Shown piece by piece: positions 16,271 through 24,498 of a DNA stretch of 64,000 bases. This DNA is from Eubacteriaceae bacterium Marseille-Q4139. GTDB lineage: Bacteria; Bacillota; Clostridia; Lachnospirales; Lachnospiraceae. Within the stretch, counting starts at the first letter, position 1, and each line of letters starts with the position of its first letter. The translations under genes were made by a program, and so were the position numbers. The stretch spans positions 1,254,365-1,318,364 of the forward strand of contig JAGTTQ010000001.1 of assembly GCA_018223415.1 (NCBI GenBank). Reading direction: 5' to 3'. The notes under the pieces were generated by a model. It was given only the letters and a program-made list of their open reading frames with translations, did not search any database and was not told the DNA's origin.

Positions 16271-17434
16271 CTATCTTCTTCTTTCTTCTATCTCCAGTCC
16301 GATTCTTAACATCCGAAACATCCGCTCCGCCGCCTTTTCATAGAGCTCTGCGGCATGATCCATGGCTTCCTTAAGATCCATGGGCCCGTCCGTTATTGCC
16401 AGAATCGTGTCGATCCCGTAGTGGTAAAGGCTCTCGCTGCCAGGCCCAGCGCCGCCCACGAGGGCCGCCGCCGGGATCCCGCGTTTTTTCGCCCGGCCTG
16501 CCACGCCGCCCGGCACTTTTCCGAAGGCCGACTGCCAGTCGATGCGCCCCTCTCCTGTCACCACCAGATCGGCGCCGTCTAAAAGCGTATCGAAATCAAT
16601 CAGGTCAAGAACCGTCTCGATTCCCGACTGGAGCCTGGCATCGAGAAGTGCTAAAAGCGCAGCGCCGAGGCCCCCGGCTGCTCCGGCTCCTGGAATGTCC
16701 CGCACGGACTTCCCGGCTGCTTCCTCCAACTTATCCGCATAGCGGATCATCCCAGCCTCCAGCCGGTCTAAAATTTTCGGCGTCCCGCCCTTCTGCTTTC
16801 CGAAAGTATAAGTTGCGCCCTGCTTTCCTGTGAGCGGGTTCGTCACGTCGCACATGACCGTGAACCGTGCCTCCTTTGCTTCCGGGATCAGGCCGTCCAT
16901 GGAGATCTTCTCCACCTTTTCCAGATCTTCCCCGATGCCGGAAAGCTCATTTCCGTCCGCATCCAGGAATTTCACGCCGAGGGCTCGAAGCGCCCCCATG
17001 CCGCCGTCGTTGGTTGCGCTTCCGCCGATTGCCACCGTAATGTCCCGGTAGCCGCTCTTTAATGCGTCAAAAATCAGCTCGCCAGTACCGTATGTGGTAG
17101 TATAGAGCGGATTCCGCTTTTTCTCCGGCACCATCGGAAGACCCGAGGCCGCCGCCATCTCGATGATGGCCCGCCCGCCGGGAAGGACGCCGTAAAAGCT
17201 TTCTGCCTTTTCCATCAGAGGCCCGCAGACCGTCACAGGCCGCATCTCGCCGCCGGCTGCCGACACGACGGCATCCACCGTCCCCTCGCCGCCGTCAGCC
17301 ACCGGAACCCCGACGCAGATACAGTCCGGAAACACGGCCTTCGCCGCCTTTGTAAGAAGCTCTGCCGCCTCCTTCGACGACAGCGAGCCCTTGAAGGAAT
17401 CCGATGCAAATATAAATTTTAGGTTGCGTTCCAA
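16271..17434 (-). CDS. Glycerate kinase (GlxK/GarK type)
   Basis: Phosphorylates glycerate to 2-phosphoglycerate. The 387-residue protein matches the type-2 glycerate kinase family: FASDSFKGSLSS at the start, PVADGGEGTVDA, IGGSATNDGGMGALRALG, and VTGEGRIDWQSAFGKVP. The start codon is TTG (17434): GGAGGAG lies seven bases before it and no ATG is better placed. It follows the terminator of the importer operon by about 40 bases and precedes the MATE gene by 15. It could feed glycerate from glycerol-type or uronate breakdown into glycolysis. Confidence 0.92.
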   Translation of the reverse strand: MERNLKFIFASDSFKGSLSSKEAAELLTKAAKAVFPDCICVGVPVADGGEGTVDAVVSAAGGEMRPVTVCGPLMEKAESFYGVLPGGRAIIEMAAASGLPMVPEKKRNPLYTTTYGTGELIFDALKSGYRDITVAIGGSATNDGGMGALRALGVKFLDADGNELSGIGEDLEKVEKISMDGLIPEAKEARFTVMCDVTNPLTGKQGATYTFGKQKGGTPKILDRLEAGMIRYADKLEEAAGKSVRDIPGAGAAGGLGAALLALLDARLQSGIETVLDLIDFDTLLDGADLVVTGEGRIDWQSAFGKVPGGVAGRAKKRGIPAAALVGGAGPGSESLYHYGIDTILAITDGPMDLKEAMDHAAELYEKAAERMFRMLRIGLEIEERRR

Positions 17435-17473
17435 GTCTTATCTCCTCCGTCTGCCTGAAGGCATCCCAATTTC

Positions 17474-17506
17474 AAAAAACGGCCGCAGGAAAACTCCCGC
17501 GGCCGT
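17474..17506 (-). terminator. Terminator after the importer binding-protein gene
   Basis: ACGGCCGC and GCGGCCGT (8 bp perfect) around a 12-base loop, followed by TTTTTTG on the minus strand. It closes the DeoR-ABC importer operon. Confidence 0.85.
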
Positions 17507-17523
17507 CCTGATTCGGATGATCC

Positions 17524-18663
17524 TTACTGATTTACTTCTGTATAAATCTGGTTCCAGTGCTCAAGCACCTGCTCTTTGTTCTCGATCAGCCAGTCAACGT
17601 CACGCGTTACCCAGGTAACATCCTCTGTCTTCGGAAGGTACGGGCTCTCGAAGTTTGCCTTGGAGTTGGTCATACGAAGGGTTCCAAGAGCTTCGCCCAG
17701 AGCGTTCTGGCCGTCCTCGCTCATTAAGAAGTTCACCATGGCCTTTGCTGCTGCCTCGTGGGGAGCGCCTTTAATAACGGCGCAGCCAAATGCAGATGCG
17801 GAAGTTCCTTCCTCCGGATATACCATACGGATGTTGTCGGCGCCGGACTTAAGAAGCGTGGAAGCGCCGTCCTCGTAGGTAATGCCAACCACATACTCGC
17901 CCGTCTCAACGCTCTTGAAGCAGACAGAAGAGGAAGTGGAGATAACAAGACCATTGTTCATCAGGTTCGTGATGTACTCCCATGCCTCATCGCTGTCATT
18001 GCCGAATACGGACATGATGTTGCAGACATTGTTCCATGCTGCGGAAGAGGAGTTCGGGTCAGAGAAAACGATCTTGCCGTTTAATGCCGGGTTCAGAAGG
18101 TCTTCGTAGCTGTTGATCTCGATGCCGAGCTCTGCCTCTAACTCCGTGTTGACACAGAAGACGCAGGTGGAAAGGTGATCCAGGCTGTAAAAGCCGTTGT
18201 TGGACTTGTAGTCCTCGATGACTTCGTCCTCATAGTCGGAAAGCCAGTGCTCGAAAATATCGGTGTACATGTCGCCGTCGCTGTTGCTTAAGCCGCCCCA
18301 CATCAAGTCGCCCTGGGGATTCTCAGCCTCGGCTGCGATTCTCGCGGTCAGCTCGCCGGCAGAACCATTTACCACCTCAACGTAGCAGTCCGGGTATTTC
18401 TCATTGAACAGTTCGATTAAGTTGTCCAGGTCGTTCTCCGTCATACTGGAGTAAAGCACAAGGCTGTCGCCGATGTCCTCCGGCTCTGCGGCTTCGGCCT
18501 CAGCGGCCTCGGTCTCCGCTGCCTCAGCTGCCGTCGTCTCGGAACCAGCCGCCTCCGTCTCTGCCGGTGCAGCCGCAGCCGTCGTTTCTTCTGCGCCGCC
18601 TCCGCATGCGGTCAGAGACATTGCCATTGCTGCTGCCAGTAAAACTGCCAGACTCTTTCTCAT
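17524..18663 (-). CDS. ABC importer substrate-binding lipoprotein (AfuA/FbpA-like)
   Basis: A 379-residue lipoprotein. The signal peptide ends in the lipobox LTAC (Cys20), followed by about 45 residues rich in Ala, Glu and Thr, a spacer common in clostridial lipoproteins. The mature domain (about 66-379) matches family 1/Fe(III)-type binding proteins: LVLYSSMTENDLDNLIELFNEKYP at the start and GDLMWGGLSNS. Family members bind ferric iron, 2-aminoethylphosphonate or, as shown for AfuA, sugar phosphates. With the permease, the ATPase and a sn-glycerol-1-phosphate dehydrogenase-like gene nearby, a phosphorylated polyol is plausible (inference). AAGGAGA precedes the ATG. Confidence 0.88.
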   Translation of the reverse strand: MRKSLAVLLAAAMAMSLTACGGGAEETTAAAAPAETEAAGSETTAAEAAETEAAEAEAAEPEDIGDSLVLYSSMTENDLDNLIELFNEKYPDCYVEVVNGSAGELTARIAAEAENPQGDLMWGGLSNSDGDMYTDIFEHWLSDYEDEVIEDYKSNNGFYSLDHLSTCVFCVNTELEAELGIEINSYEDLLNPALNGKIVFSDPNSSSAAWNNVCNIMSVFGNDSDEAWEYITNLMNNGLVISTSSSVCFKSVETGEYVVGITYEDGASTLLKSGADNIRMVYPEEGTSASAFGCAVIKGAPHEAAAKAMVNFLMSEDGQNALGEALGTLRMTNSKANFESPYLPKTEDVTWVTRDVDWLIENKEQVLEHWNQIYTEVNQ

Positions 18664-18697
18664 AATAATCTCTCCTTTTTTATAATATTTTGATATA

Positions 18698-18715
18698 ACC
18701 GGCCTTTCGGCCGTC
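18698..18715 (-). repeat. Intercistronic hairpin between permease and binding-protein genes
   Basis: On the minus strand CGGCC-GAAA-GGCCG, a compact stem with a GNRA-type loop and no T-run. Hairpins here often protect the binding-protein mRNA and raise its level relative to the permease. Confidence 0.45.
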
Positions 18716-18726
18716 GGTATCCGGAT

Positions 18727-20376
18727 TTAAAGCTCGATGTCCTCCGACTTGCTGATTAACAGGTATGCAATTAAGGACACCGCAGTCACGGCCGTAAGGA
18801 TTGCCGCGAACGCCGCAGCCAGGCCGTAATTTCCTCTGGAAATCGCAACATAGGCCGACATCGTCAGCGTGATGTTCCGGTTGTTGTAGAGGATGATGGA
18901 GCTGGAAAGCTCTGTCACGATGGCAACCCAGCTTAAGATTGCGCCGGACAGGATTCCGTTTGACATCATCGGCACGGTGATTTTTATGAACGTCTTAAGC
19001 TTCGACGCCCCGAGGCTGATGGACGCCTCCTCGATGCTCATGGGAATCTGCATGAGCGTCGCCGTGGCCGACCGTATGGTATATGGCATCCTTCGTATGA
19101 CGAAGGAGATCAGCATGATGGTTACGGTACCCGTCAATGCAAACGGCTTCTTTCCGAAGGCGATGACGAGGGCGATACCGATGACAGAACCAGGCATGAT
19201 ATACGGAAGCATTGCCATGGTGTCAATCATGTTGTTGATGAAGCTGGCCCGCCGCACAACCAGGTATGCGATCAGGATGGAAATCACGATGATGATCGCC
19301 AGGGCGCCCACGCCCATGACAACCGTGTTCTTAATGGAACGCACCAGAAGCTTTTTCATGGCCTGCTCGTAGTTTGCAAGGGAATAACCCGGCTTAAATA
19401 CCGCCTGGTCGCAGTTTCTGAAGGACAGGTAAACCACATAAATCTGCGGCAGGAAGGCGATGGCTACGAGAAGGTAGCTGTACGCGTACATCAAAAGGCC
19501 CTTGATGCCCTTCGGCTGCTTTTTCTCGATGGGATGCAGGGCATTGATGGAAAATTTATACTTGCCCGTGGCCCATTTCTGGAGAAAGAACACGACGGCC
19601 GTCACCACGATGGCAATGACGCTGATGGCCGCGGCGAAATTGTGGTCGGTTCCGTTCTCACCCAGGTACTGATTGTAAATTTCCACCGGGAACGTCCGGA
19701 AGCCCTCGCCGATTAAGAGCGGCGTTCCGAAGTCGGCAAACGCCTGCATGAATACCATCAGGGCCGCCGCCAGGATCGTCGGCATGGAAAGCTGCATCAC
19801 CACCTGGAAAAACCGCTTGACGCCGGTACAGCCCATGTTGGCCGCCGCTTCCATTAAGGTATTGTCGATGTTCTTAAAGGCGCCGTTCATGTAGATGAAC
19901 ACAAGCGGGAAAAGCTTTAGGGACTGTACCAAAAGGATCCCCTTAAAGCCGTAGATGCTGCCAAGCTCAATTCCAAACACGTTCTTTAAAAACTGCGTGA
20001 TGATGCCGGAGCGTCCAAGAAGCAGGATCCAGGAGTAGGCGCCGATGAACGGGGCCGACATACAGCAGAGGACGCTGATGACAAACAGCACCTTGGAACC
20101 CCTCAGCCTGTAAAAGGAAAAGAAGTAGGAAAACGGGATTCCGATTACAAGGGTCACAAGGGTGACGGTAATGCTGACCTTAAAGCTGTTTAAAATCGTT
20201 TTGCTGTAATAGCTCTGGGAGAAGAATTTCGTAAATTCCTGGAGGCTGAACTGGCCTTCCTTCGTGATGACTGCCTGCCTCAAAATCCCGTACATGGGAT
20301 AGACGAGGAACAGTAAAAACAGCACGAGGAACATGACGGTAATGCCGCTCCAGAGCTCAAATTTCTTTGCTTTCAT
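18727..20376 (-). CDS. ABC importer permease, fused two-domain (AfuB/FbpB-like)
   Basis: A 549-residue membrane protein with about 12 helices in two homologous halves. Each half carries an EAA loop for ATPase contact: EAAANMGCTGVKRFF (first half) and EASISLGASKLKTFIKITVP (second half). This duplicated layout is typical of the ferric-iron/sugar-phosphate importer family. I took the ATG at 20376, which has AGAGGTGA at the right distance; the in-frame GTG four codons upstream lies within that site. Between the ATPase gene (20 bases) and the binding-protein gene. Confidence 0.92.
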   Translation of the reverse strand: MKAKKFELWSGITVMFLVLFLLFLVYPMYGILRQAVITKEGQFSLQEFTKFFSQSYYSKTILNSFKVSITVTLVTLVIGIPFSYFFSFYRLRGSKVLFVISVLCCMSAPFIGAYSWILLLGRSGIITQFLKNVFGIELGSIYGFKGILLVQSLKLFPLVFIYMNGAFKNIDNTLMEAAANMGCTGVKRFFQVVMQLSMPTILAAALMVFMQAFADFGTPLLIGEGFRTFPVEIYNQYLGENGTDHNFAAAISVIAIVVTAVVFFLQKWATGKYKFSINALHPIEKKQPKGIKGLLMYAYSYLLVAIAFLPQIYVVYLSFRNCDQAVFKPGYSLANYEQAMKKLLVRSIKNTVVMGVGALAIIIVISILIAYLVVRRASFINNMIDTMAMLPYIMPGSVIGIALVIAFGKKPFALTGTVTIMLISFVIRRMPYTIRSATATLMQIPMSIEEASISLGASKLKTFIKITVPMMSNGILSGAILSWVAIVTELSSSIILYNNRNITLTMSAYVAISRGNYGLAAAFAAILTAVTAVSLIAYLLISKSEDIEL

Positions 20377-20396
20377 CTGTGACTTCACCTCTTTCC

Positions 20397-21506
20397 CTAG
20401 GACTCACAGTCATTCTGGACGCCGGTTAAAATGTTCTTTTCACCGTCCGCCGTAAACAGGTTTGCCTTCTCGGTATTGATGGTCAGGGAAATTTCGGTTC
20501 CCGGCTCGATGATGCTGTCGATGGTGGATTCCTGGATGGACTCTACCTCCTGGCCGTTTTCCAGGTGCATGAAATAGTGGGTGTTGAGGCCCAGGAACAC
20601 GCAGTCGTCGACGACGGCCTTAATGCCCTTTCCGGTCTCCCGGCTCATTAAGAACTCCTCGGGGCGGACGGAAATCATGATGTCCGCATCCTTCCGGTAC
20701 TCTTCTTTTACATGGGGCATCGGCGCATCGTAGTCAAGAAGCCTTAAATGCGGGACGCCGTCCTTCATCACAAGCTTTCCGTTTAAGACATTGGAGCGGC
20801 CGATGAAGGTGGATACGAACAGGTTCGCCGGCCTCTGGTAGATGGCCTTCGGCGTTCCGATGTGCTGGATCACGCCGCCCTTCATGACAGCGATCCTGTC
20901 GGAGACAGCCATAGCCTCCTCCTGGTCATGGGTGACGTAGATGGTCGTAATGCCGACGCTGTGCTGGATGTTTTTGATAACGGTACGCATCTCCACGCGC
21001 AGCTTTGCATCCAGGTTGGAAAGCGGCTCATCCATTAACAGCACGTCCGGCTCGATGCACAAAGCGCGGGCTAAGGCCACACGCTGCTGCTGGCCGCCGG
21101 AGAGCCGGTCGGGAAGCCGGTCAGCCATGGAGTCGATCTGCATGAGCTTTAAGAATTTGTCGGCCCTCTCTTTGATTTCGTCTTTCGGGAAATGTTTGTT
21201 TTTCAGGCCGAATTCCACGTTTTTCCGCACGGTCAGGTGGGGGAAAATCGCATAGTTCTGGAACACCATGCCGATGTTTCTCTTGGCCGGATCCAGGTCG
21301 TTGATCCGTTTTTCATTAAAATAGAAATCTCCGCCTTCGATGGAGTTGAAGCCCGCGATCATCCGCAGAAGCGTCGTCTTTCCGCAGCCGGACGGGCCTA
21401 AAAGCGTGAAAAACTCGCCTTCCTTTATTTTTACGTTCAAATCCGGTATGATGACGTTCTCTCCGTACTTTTTCAGCGCATGGCTTACCGTAATATTCAC
21501 ACTCAT
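20397..21506 (-). CDS. ABC importer ATPase (AfuC/PotA-like)
   Basis: A 369-residue ATPase. Walker A GPSGCGKTT (about 37-45), signature LSGGQQQRVALARAL, Walker B VLLMDEPLSNLD, and the switch His in YVTHDQEEAM are all present. After residue 240 a TOBE-like regulatory domain follows (ISVRPEEFLMS). It powers the two-domain permease encoded next. AGGAGG lies eight bases before the ATG. Second gene in the DeoR-led operon. Confidence 0.93.
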   Translation of the reverse strand: MSVNITVSHALKKYGENVIIPDLNVKIKEGEFFTLLGPSGCGKTTLLRMIAGFNSIEGGDFYFNEKRINDLDPAKRNIGMVFQNYAIFPHLTVRKNVEFGLKNKHFPKDEIKERADKFLKLMQIDSMADRLPDRLSGGQQQRVALARALCIEPDVLLMDEPLSNLDAKLRVEMRTVIKNIQHSVGITTIYVTHDQEEAMAVSDRIAVMKGGVIQHIGTPKAIYQRPANLFVSTFIGRSNVLNGKLVMKDGVPHLRLLDYDAPMPHVKEEYRKDADIMISVRPEEFLMSRETGKGIKAVVDDCVFLGLNTHYFMHLENGQEVESIQESTIDSIIEPGTEISLTINTEKANLFTADGEKNILTGVQNDCES

Positions 21507-21542
21507 CTTCCGTTCCTCCTCATTTTGCTGTCCTTCACCTGT

Positions 21543-22313
21543 TTAACGGGCGGCGATGACCTTGACGCCCTTTGCCAAAAATTCGTCCGCCACGGATTTC
21601 GGCATGTGCCAGTCGGTAATCAGTACATCCACGCCCTCCGGCGGCGCGATGGAAACCAGGGAATCATCCCCGAATTTCGTGTAGTCCATCAGGATAAATT
21701 TCTCCTTTGAGGCCTTTAATACCTGGCGCTTTAACTCCACCTCCGCGGGAATCGGCGTCGTGAAGCCATGTTCCAGCGTAAAGTGGTTGCCCGTCACAAA
21801 GCCCTTGTCGAAATAGAGCTGATCCAGGGCCGCCGCCGCAAGGGAACCCACGCAGGAATAAATATTGGCCCGCAGTTCCCCTCCCGTGACGATCACCTGC
21901 AAATCGCCTGCCTTGGAAAGTTCCATGGCAATGTGGATGCTGTTCGTGCAGACCATAATATTTCGCTTGGGCCCTGTTACCATCAGGCGCGCAAGCTGGA
22001 TTGTCGTCGTGCCGCTGTCTAAGAACACGGCTTCGCCGTCGCTGATGCAGTCATAGGCGGCTCTGGCGATTGCCGTTTTCTCCTCTTTGTGGAGAAACTC
22101 CTTTTCCTGGTGGGAGAACTCCCGGAGCGAGCCGTAGGCGCTGACCGCGCCGCCCCACGTCCTCTTTAGGACGCCCTCCTGCTCCATGGAAACAAGGAGC
22201 TTCCGCACAGAAACCTCAGAAAGCCCAAAGGCTTCGCTGAGTTCCGAAACCGTAACCGACGACTTGTCATTCAGTTGTTTAAGAATGTAGCTCCTGCGCT
22301 CTTCCTGCCTCAT
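21543..22313 (-). CDS. DeoR-family transcriptional regulator
   Basis: A 256-residue DeoR/GlpR-type regulator. Residues 1-55 form the HTH (SSVTVSELSEAFGLSEVSVRK); the rest is the sugar-phosphate sensing domain with DSGTTTIQLA and FILMDYTKFG. DeoR proteins answer to phosphorylated sugars or polyols. It is the first gene of the importer operon and is divergent from the sn-glycerol-1-phosphate dehydrogenase-like gene, so it probably controls both directions. Tandem GTTTCGTTT-like repeats and an ACAAATTTG/ACAAGTTTG pair in the gap are candidate sites. Confidence 0.9.
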   Translation of the reverse strand: MRQEERRSYILKQLNDKSSVTVSELSEAFGLSEVSVRKLLVSMEQEGVLKRTWGGAVSAYGSLREFSHQEKEFLHKEEKTAIARAAYDCISDGEAVFLDSGTTTIQLARLMVTGPKRNIMVCTNSIHIAMELSKAGDLQVIVTGGELRANIYSCVGSLAAAALDQLYFDKGFVTGNHFTLEHGFTTPIPAEVELKRQVLKASKEKFILMDYTKFGDDSLVSIAPPEGVDVLITDWHMPKSVADEFLAKGVKVIAAR

Positions 22314-22355
22314 TTTTCCTTCTCTTTACCACTATTTTACAAATCATCTTCCTAT

Positions 22356-22384
22356 ATTTTACTCTACGGCCCGATAGGTGTCAA
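22356..22384 (-). promoter_or_regulatory. Promoter of the DeoR-importer operon
   Basis: TTGACA, 17-base spacer, TAAAAT; about 40 bases before the DeoR start. The sequence just upstream (22383-22403) holds two ACAA(A/G)TTTG direct repeats that also form an ACAAA/TTTGT dyad. Confidence 0.75.
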
Positions 22385-22463
22385 CAAATTTGCACAAGTT
22401 TGTCTCGATTGCCGTGCGATTTTGCCAAATTTATGCCTGCGGCCGGGAAAATTTTGGCGTAAA

Positions 22464-22504
22464 GTTTCGTTTGGTTTCGTTTTTGTTTTGTTTTGCTCCG
22501 TTTC
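22464..22504. promoter_or_regulatory. GTTTCGTTT tandem repeat, candidate DeoR operator
   Basis: A T-rich series of GTTTCGTTT, GGTTTCGTTT, TGTTTTGTTT and CCGTTTC units lies immediately upstream of the plus-strand -35. Many DeoR-family operators are short T-rich direct repeats, so this is a reasonable operator candidate. Confidence 0.4.
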
Positions 22505-22506
22505 TA

Positions 22507-22535
22507 TGGACAGAATGCACATGGAGATGTATAAT
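22507..22535 (+). promoter_or_regulatory. Promoter of the EgsA-like gene
   Basis: TGGACA, 17-base spacer, TATAAT. Transcription would start near 22542, about 25 bases before the ATG. Confidence 0.75.
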
Positions 22536-22566
22536 CAGGGCAAACCGGAAAGGAGGAAAATACGTT

Positions 22567-23817
22567 ATGATCCTTGACAGCAGGAAGTTAAACGGCCCCT
22601 GCGCCTGCGGGAGAAACCATGTGATGAACACCCGCGCCGCCGTCATCGAAGAGGGCTGTCTCGAAAAATTTGAAACTTATCTGGAAGAATACGGCATCAC
22701 CGGAAAGCGTGCCGCCGTTTATGATGAAAACACCTACCATGCGAAAAACCTGGTGCGCCCGAAGGCGGAGCAGGAAATCGTCCTGAACCCGGAAAACCTC
22801 CATGCCAACGAGCTGGCGACGGGGGCCGTCCTTGAGAAGCTGGATCCGGACGTGAAGCTTTTAATCGCCGTGGGCAGCGGCACGATCCACGACACGACGC
22901 GCTACTGTGCCAACAAGTTAGGCATCCCCTTTATCGCCTGCCCGACGGCTGCCAGTGTGGACGGCTTCTGTTCCACCGTGTCGGCTATGACCTGGGGCGG
23001 CTACAAAAAGACGCTTCCCGGCGTAGCTCCCGACATCGTGCTGGCCGATGTCTCCGTCATCAAAGAGGCGCCGCTCTACCTGGCGCTTTCCGGCGTCGGC
23101 GACATTCTGGGAAAATACACGGCCCTGGCCGACTGGAAGATTGCACACGCGCTGACCGGCGAATTTTTCTGCCCCACCATCGAGGGCATGACGAGGGACG
23201 CCGTGAAGGCCGTCTATGAATGCTGCGAAAAAGTCGGGGAGCGGGATTCTCATGCCATGGAACAGCTCACCTACGCGCTCCTTCTCTCCGGCCTCGCCAT
23301 GCAGCTCATGGGGAACTCCCGCCCGGCCTCCGGCGCCGAGCACCACATTTCCCACTTAATCGAGATGGAGCCGGAAGCCCTTGGCGTCCATTCCCATGCG
23401 CTCCACGGGGAAAAGGTGGGCGTCGGAACGGCCCTCGTCTCCGGCGTTTACCACGAGTTAGCCGCCATTTCGGATCTTTCTCCGTATGTGAAGCCATATG
23501 CCTTCTATCCAAAGGACGATTTGTACCGCTTTTACGGGGAGCGGCTTGCGCCGGCCGTCCTGGAGGAGAATCAGAACGACTGCATGAACGGCGTGACGCC
23601 GGAAATGTTAGCCGCCGCATGGCCGAAGATCCGCGAGATCATAAAGGAGATCCCCACAAAGGACGAACTTCTCTCCCTCTATGAAAAAATCGGCGCAAAG
23701 AAGAGCCTTTCGGACATCGAGGTGCCGGATGCGGCCCTTTCGGAACTGCTCCATTACTCGCCGAGTGTCCGCAACCGGATGACCCTCATGAGAATCCGGC
23801 TTATGATCGGGAAATAG
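22567..23817 (+). CDS. sn-Glycerol-1-phosphate dehydrogenase-like (EgsA/AraM family)
   Basis: A 416-residue iron-alcohol-dehydrogenase superfamily protein that matches the EgsA/AraM branch: AVGSGTIHDTTRYCANKLGIPF for nucleotide binding, CPTAASVDGFCS, GVGDILGKYTALADW, and metal-binding His residues in HHISHLIE and HSHALHGEKVGVGT. The family interconverts dihydroxyacetone phosphate and sn-glycerol-1-phosphate, in Bacillus AraM for a glyceroglycan-type lipid precursor. AAGGAGG lies eight bases before the ATG at 22567; the frame is open further upstream but runs through the promoter. Divergent from a DeoR-controlled importer, so it may break down an imported glycerol-1-phosphate compound (inference). 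Confidence 0.87.
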   Translation: MILDSRKLNGPCACGRNHVMNTRAAVIEEGCLEKFETYLEEYGITGKRAAVYDENTYHAKNLVRPKAEQEIVLNPENLHANELATGAVLEKLDPDVKLLIAVGSGTIHDTTRYCANKLGIPFIACPTAASVDGFCSTVSAMTWGGYKKTLPGVAPDIVLADVSVIKEAPLYLALSGVGDILGKYTALADWKIAHALTGEFFCPTIEGMTRDAVKAVYECCEKVGERDSHAMEQLTYALLLSGLAMQLMGNSRPASGAEHHISHLIEMEPEALGVHSHALHGEKVGVGTALVSGVYHELAAISDLSPYVKPYAFYPKDDLYRFYGERLAPAVLEENQNDCMNGVTPEMLAAAWPKIREIIKEIPTKDELLSLYEKIGAKKSLSDIEVPDAALSELLHYSPSVRNRMTLMRIRLMIGK

Positions 23818-23917
23818 GGCAAACATCCGCTTGCGCTTTTATTTAATGGATGATATAATCTTTTCCGTAGGCCCTGGCCCCGCGGGCGGGACAGGGAAAA
23901 GGATTGGAGGTATCCCC

Positions 23918-24397
23918 ATGAACTGGAACATCGTTTTAAATGTCGTTCTTGTCATCCTCGTAATTCTCGTTGTCGCGCTGGTTGTTTTGTACTTCCTCGG
24001 ACGGCGCCTGGAAAAGCGCCAGGTGGAACAGCAGGCCGTCATTGAAGCCGCAGCCCAGGTGGCGACGGTCATGGCGATTGATAAGAAGAAAATGAAGCTT
24101 AAGGACGCCGGTCTCCCGAGCATCGTCTACGAAAAGACGCCCTGGTACGCAAAACGCGCCAAGGTGCCGATTGTAAAGGTAAAGGTTGGCCCGAAGATTG
24201 CAACCATGATCGCTGACGAAAAGGTATTCCTTCAGCTTCCGTTAAAGACAGAGGCAAAGGTTGTCATCAGCGGCCTCTACATAACGGAAATCAAGAGCGT
24301 GCGCGGCGGCATCCCGCCCCTGCCGAAAAAGAAAACTTTGGCACAGCGCCTGAAATTCTGGGAAAAGACAGACACGAACGAGAACAAGAAAAAATAA
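23918..24397 (+). CDS. Membrane-anchored protein of unknown function
   Basis: A 159-residue protein with one N-terminal membrane helix (about 6-29), then a charged helical stretch, then a mostly beta region (VPIVKVKVGPKIATMIADE, LPLKTEAKVVISGLYIT) and a very basic end. GGAGG lies seven bases before the ATG. The gene follows the EgsA-like gene by 100 bases and ends in a strong terminator. I do not recognise a named family; the layout suggests a cytoplasmic domain tethered to the membrane. Confidence 0.75.
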   Translation: MNWNIVLNVVLVILVILVVALVVLYFLGRRLEKRQVEQQAVIEAAAQVATVMAIDKKKMKLKDAGLPSIVYEKTPWYAKRAKVPIVKVKVGPKIATMIADEKVFLQLPLKTEAKVVISGLYITEIKSVRGGIPPLPKKKTLAQRLKFWEKTDTNENKKK

Positions 24398-24412
24398 GAG
24401 CGAAACAAAACG

Positions 24413-24457
24413 CGGGCCCGCGGCAGAAACTTAAAAATCTGCCGCAGGCCCATTTTT
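24413..24457 (+). terminator. Rho-independent terminator
   Basis: GGGCCCGCGGCAGA pairs with TCTGCCGCAGGCCC (one bulge) and is followed by ATTTTTC. It ends the EgsA-like/unknown-protein transcription unit. Confidence 0.85.
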
Positions 24458-24464
24458 CATGTCT

Positions 24465-24498
24465 TAGAGAAACGGTGATTTCATCAGCGCTTCCTTAG
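24465..24498. repeat. 33-bp palindromic repeat, copy 2
   Basis: GAGAAACGGTGATT followed by TCATCAGCGCTTCCTTAG; differs from the copy at 5694-5726 at only a few positions. As there, it covers the end of a minus-strand gene facing a convergent plus-strand gene. Confidence 0.6.

Noticed and set aside
22378..22566. Upstream extension of the EgsA-like reading frame
   Set aside because: The frame is open, but the promoter (22507-22535) and the ribosome site lie inside it; translation must begin at 22567.
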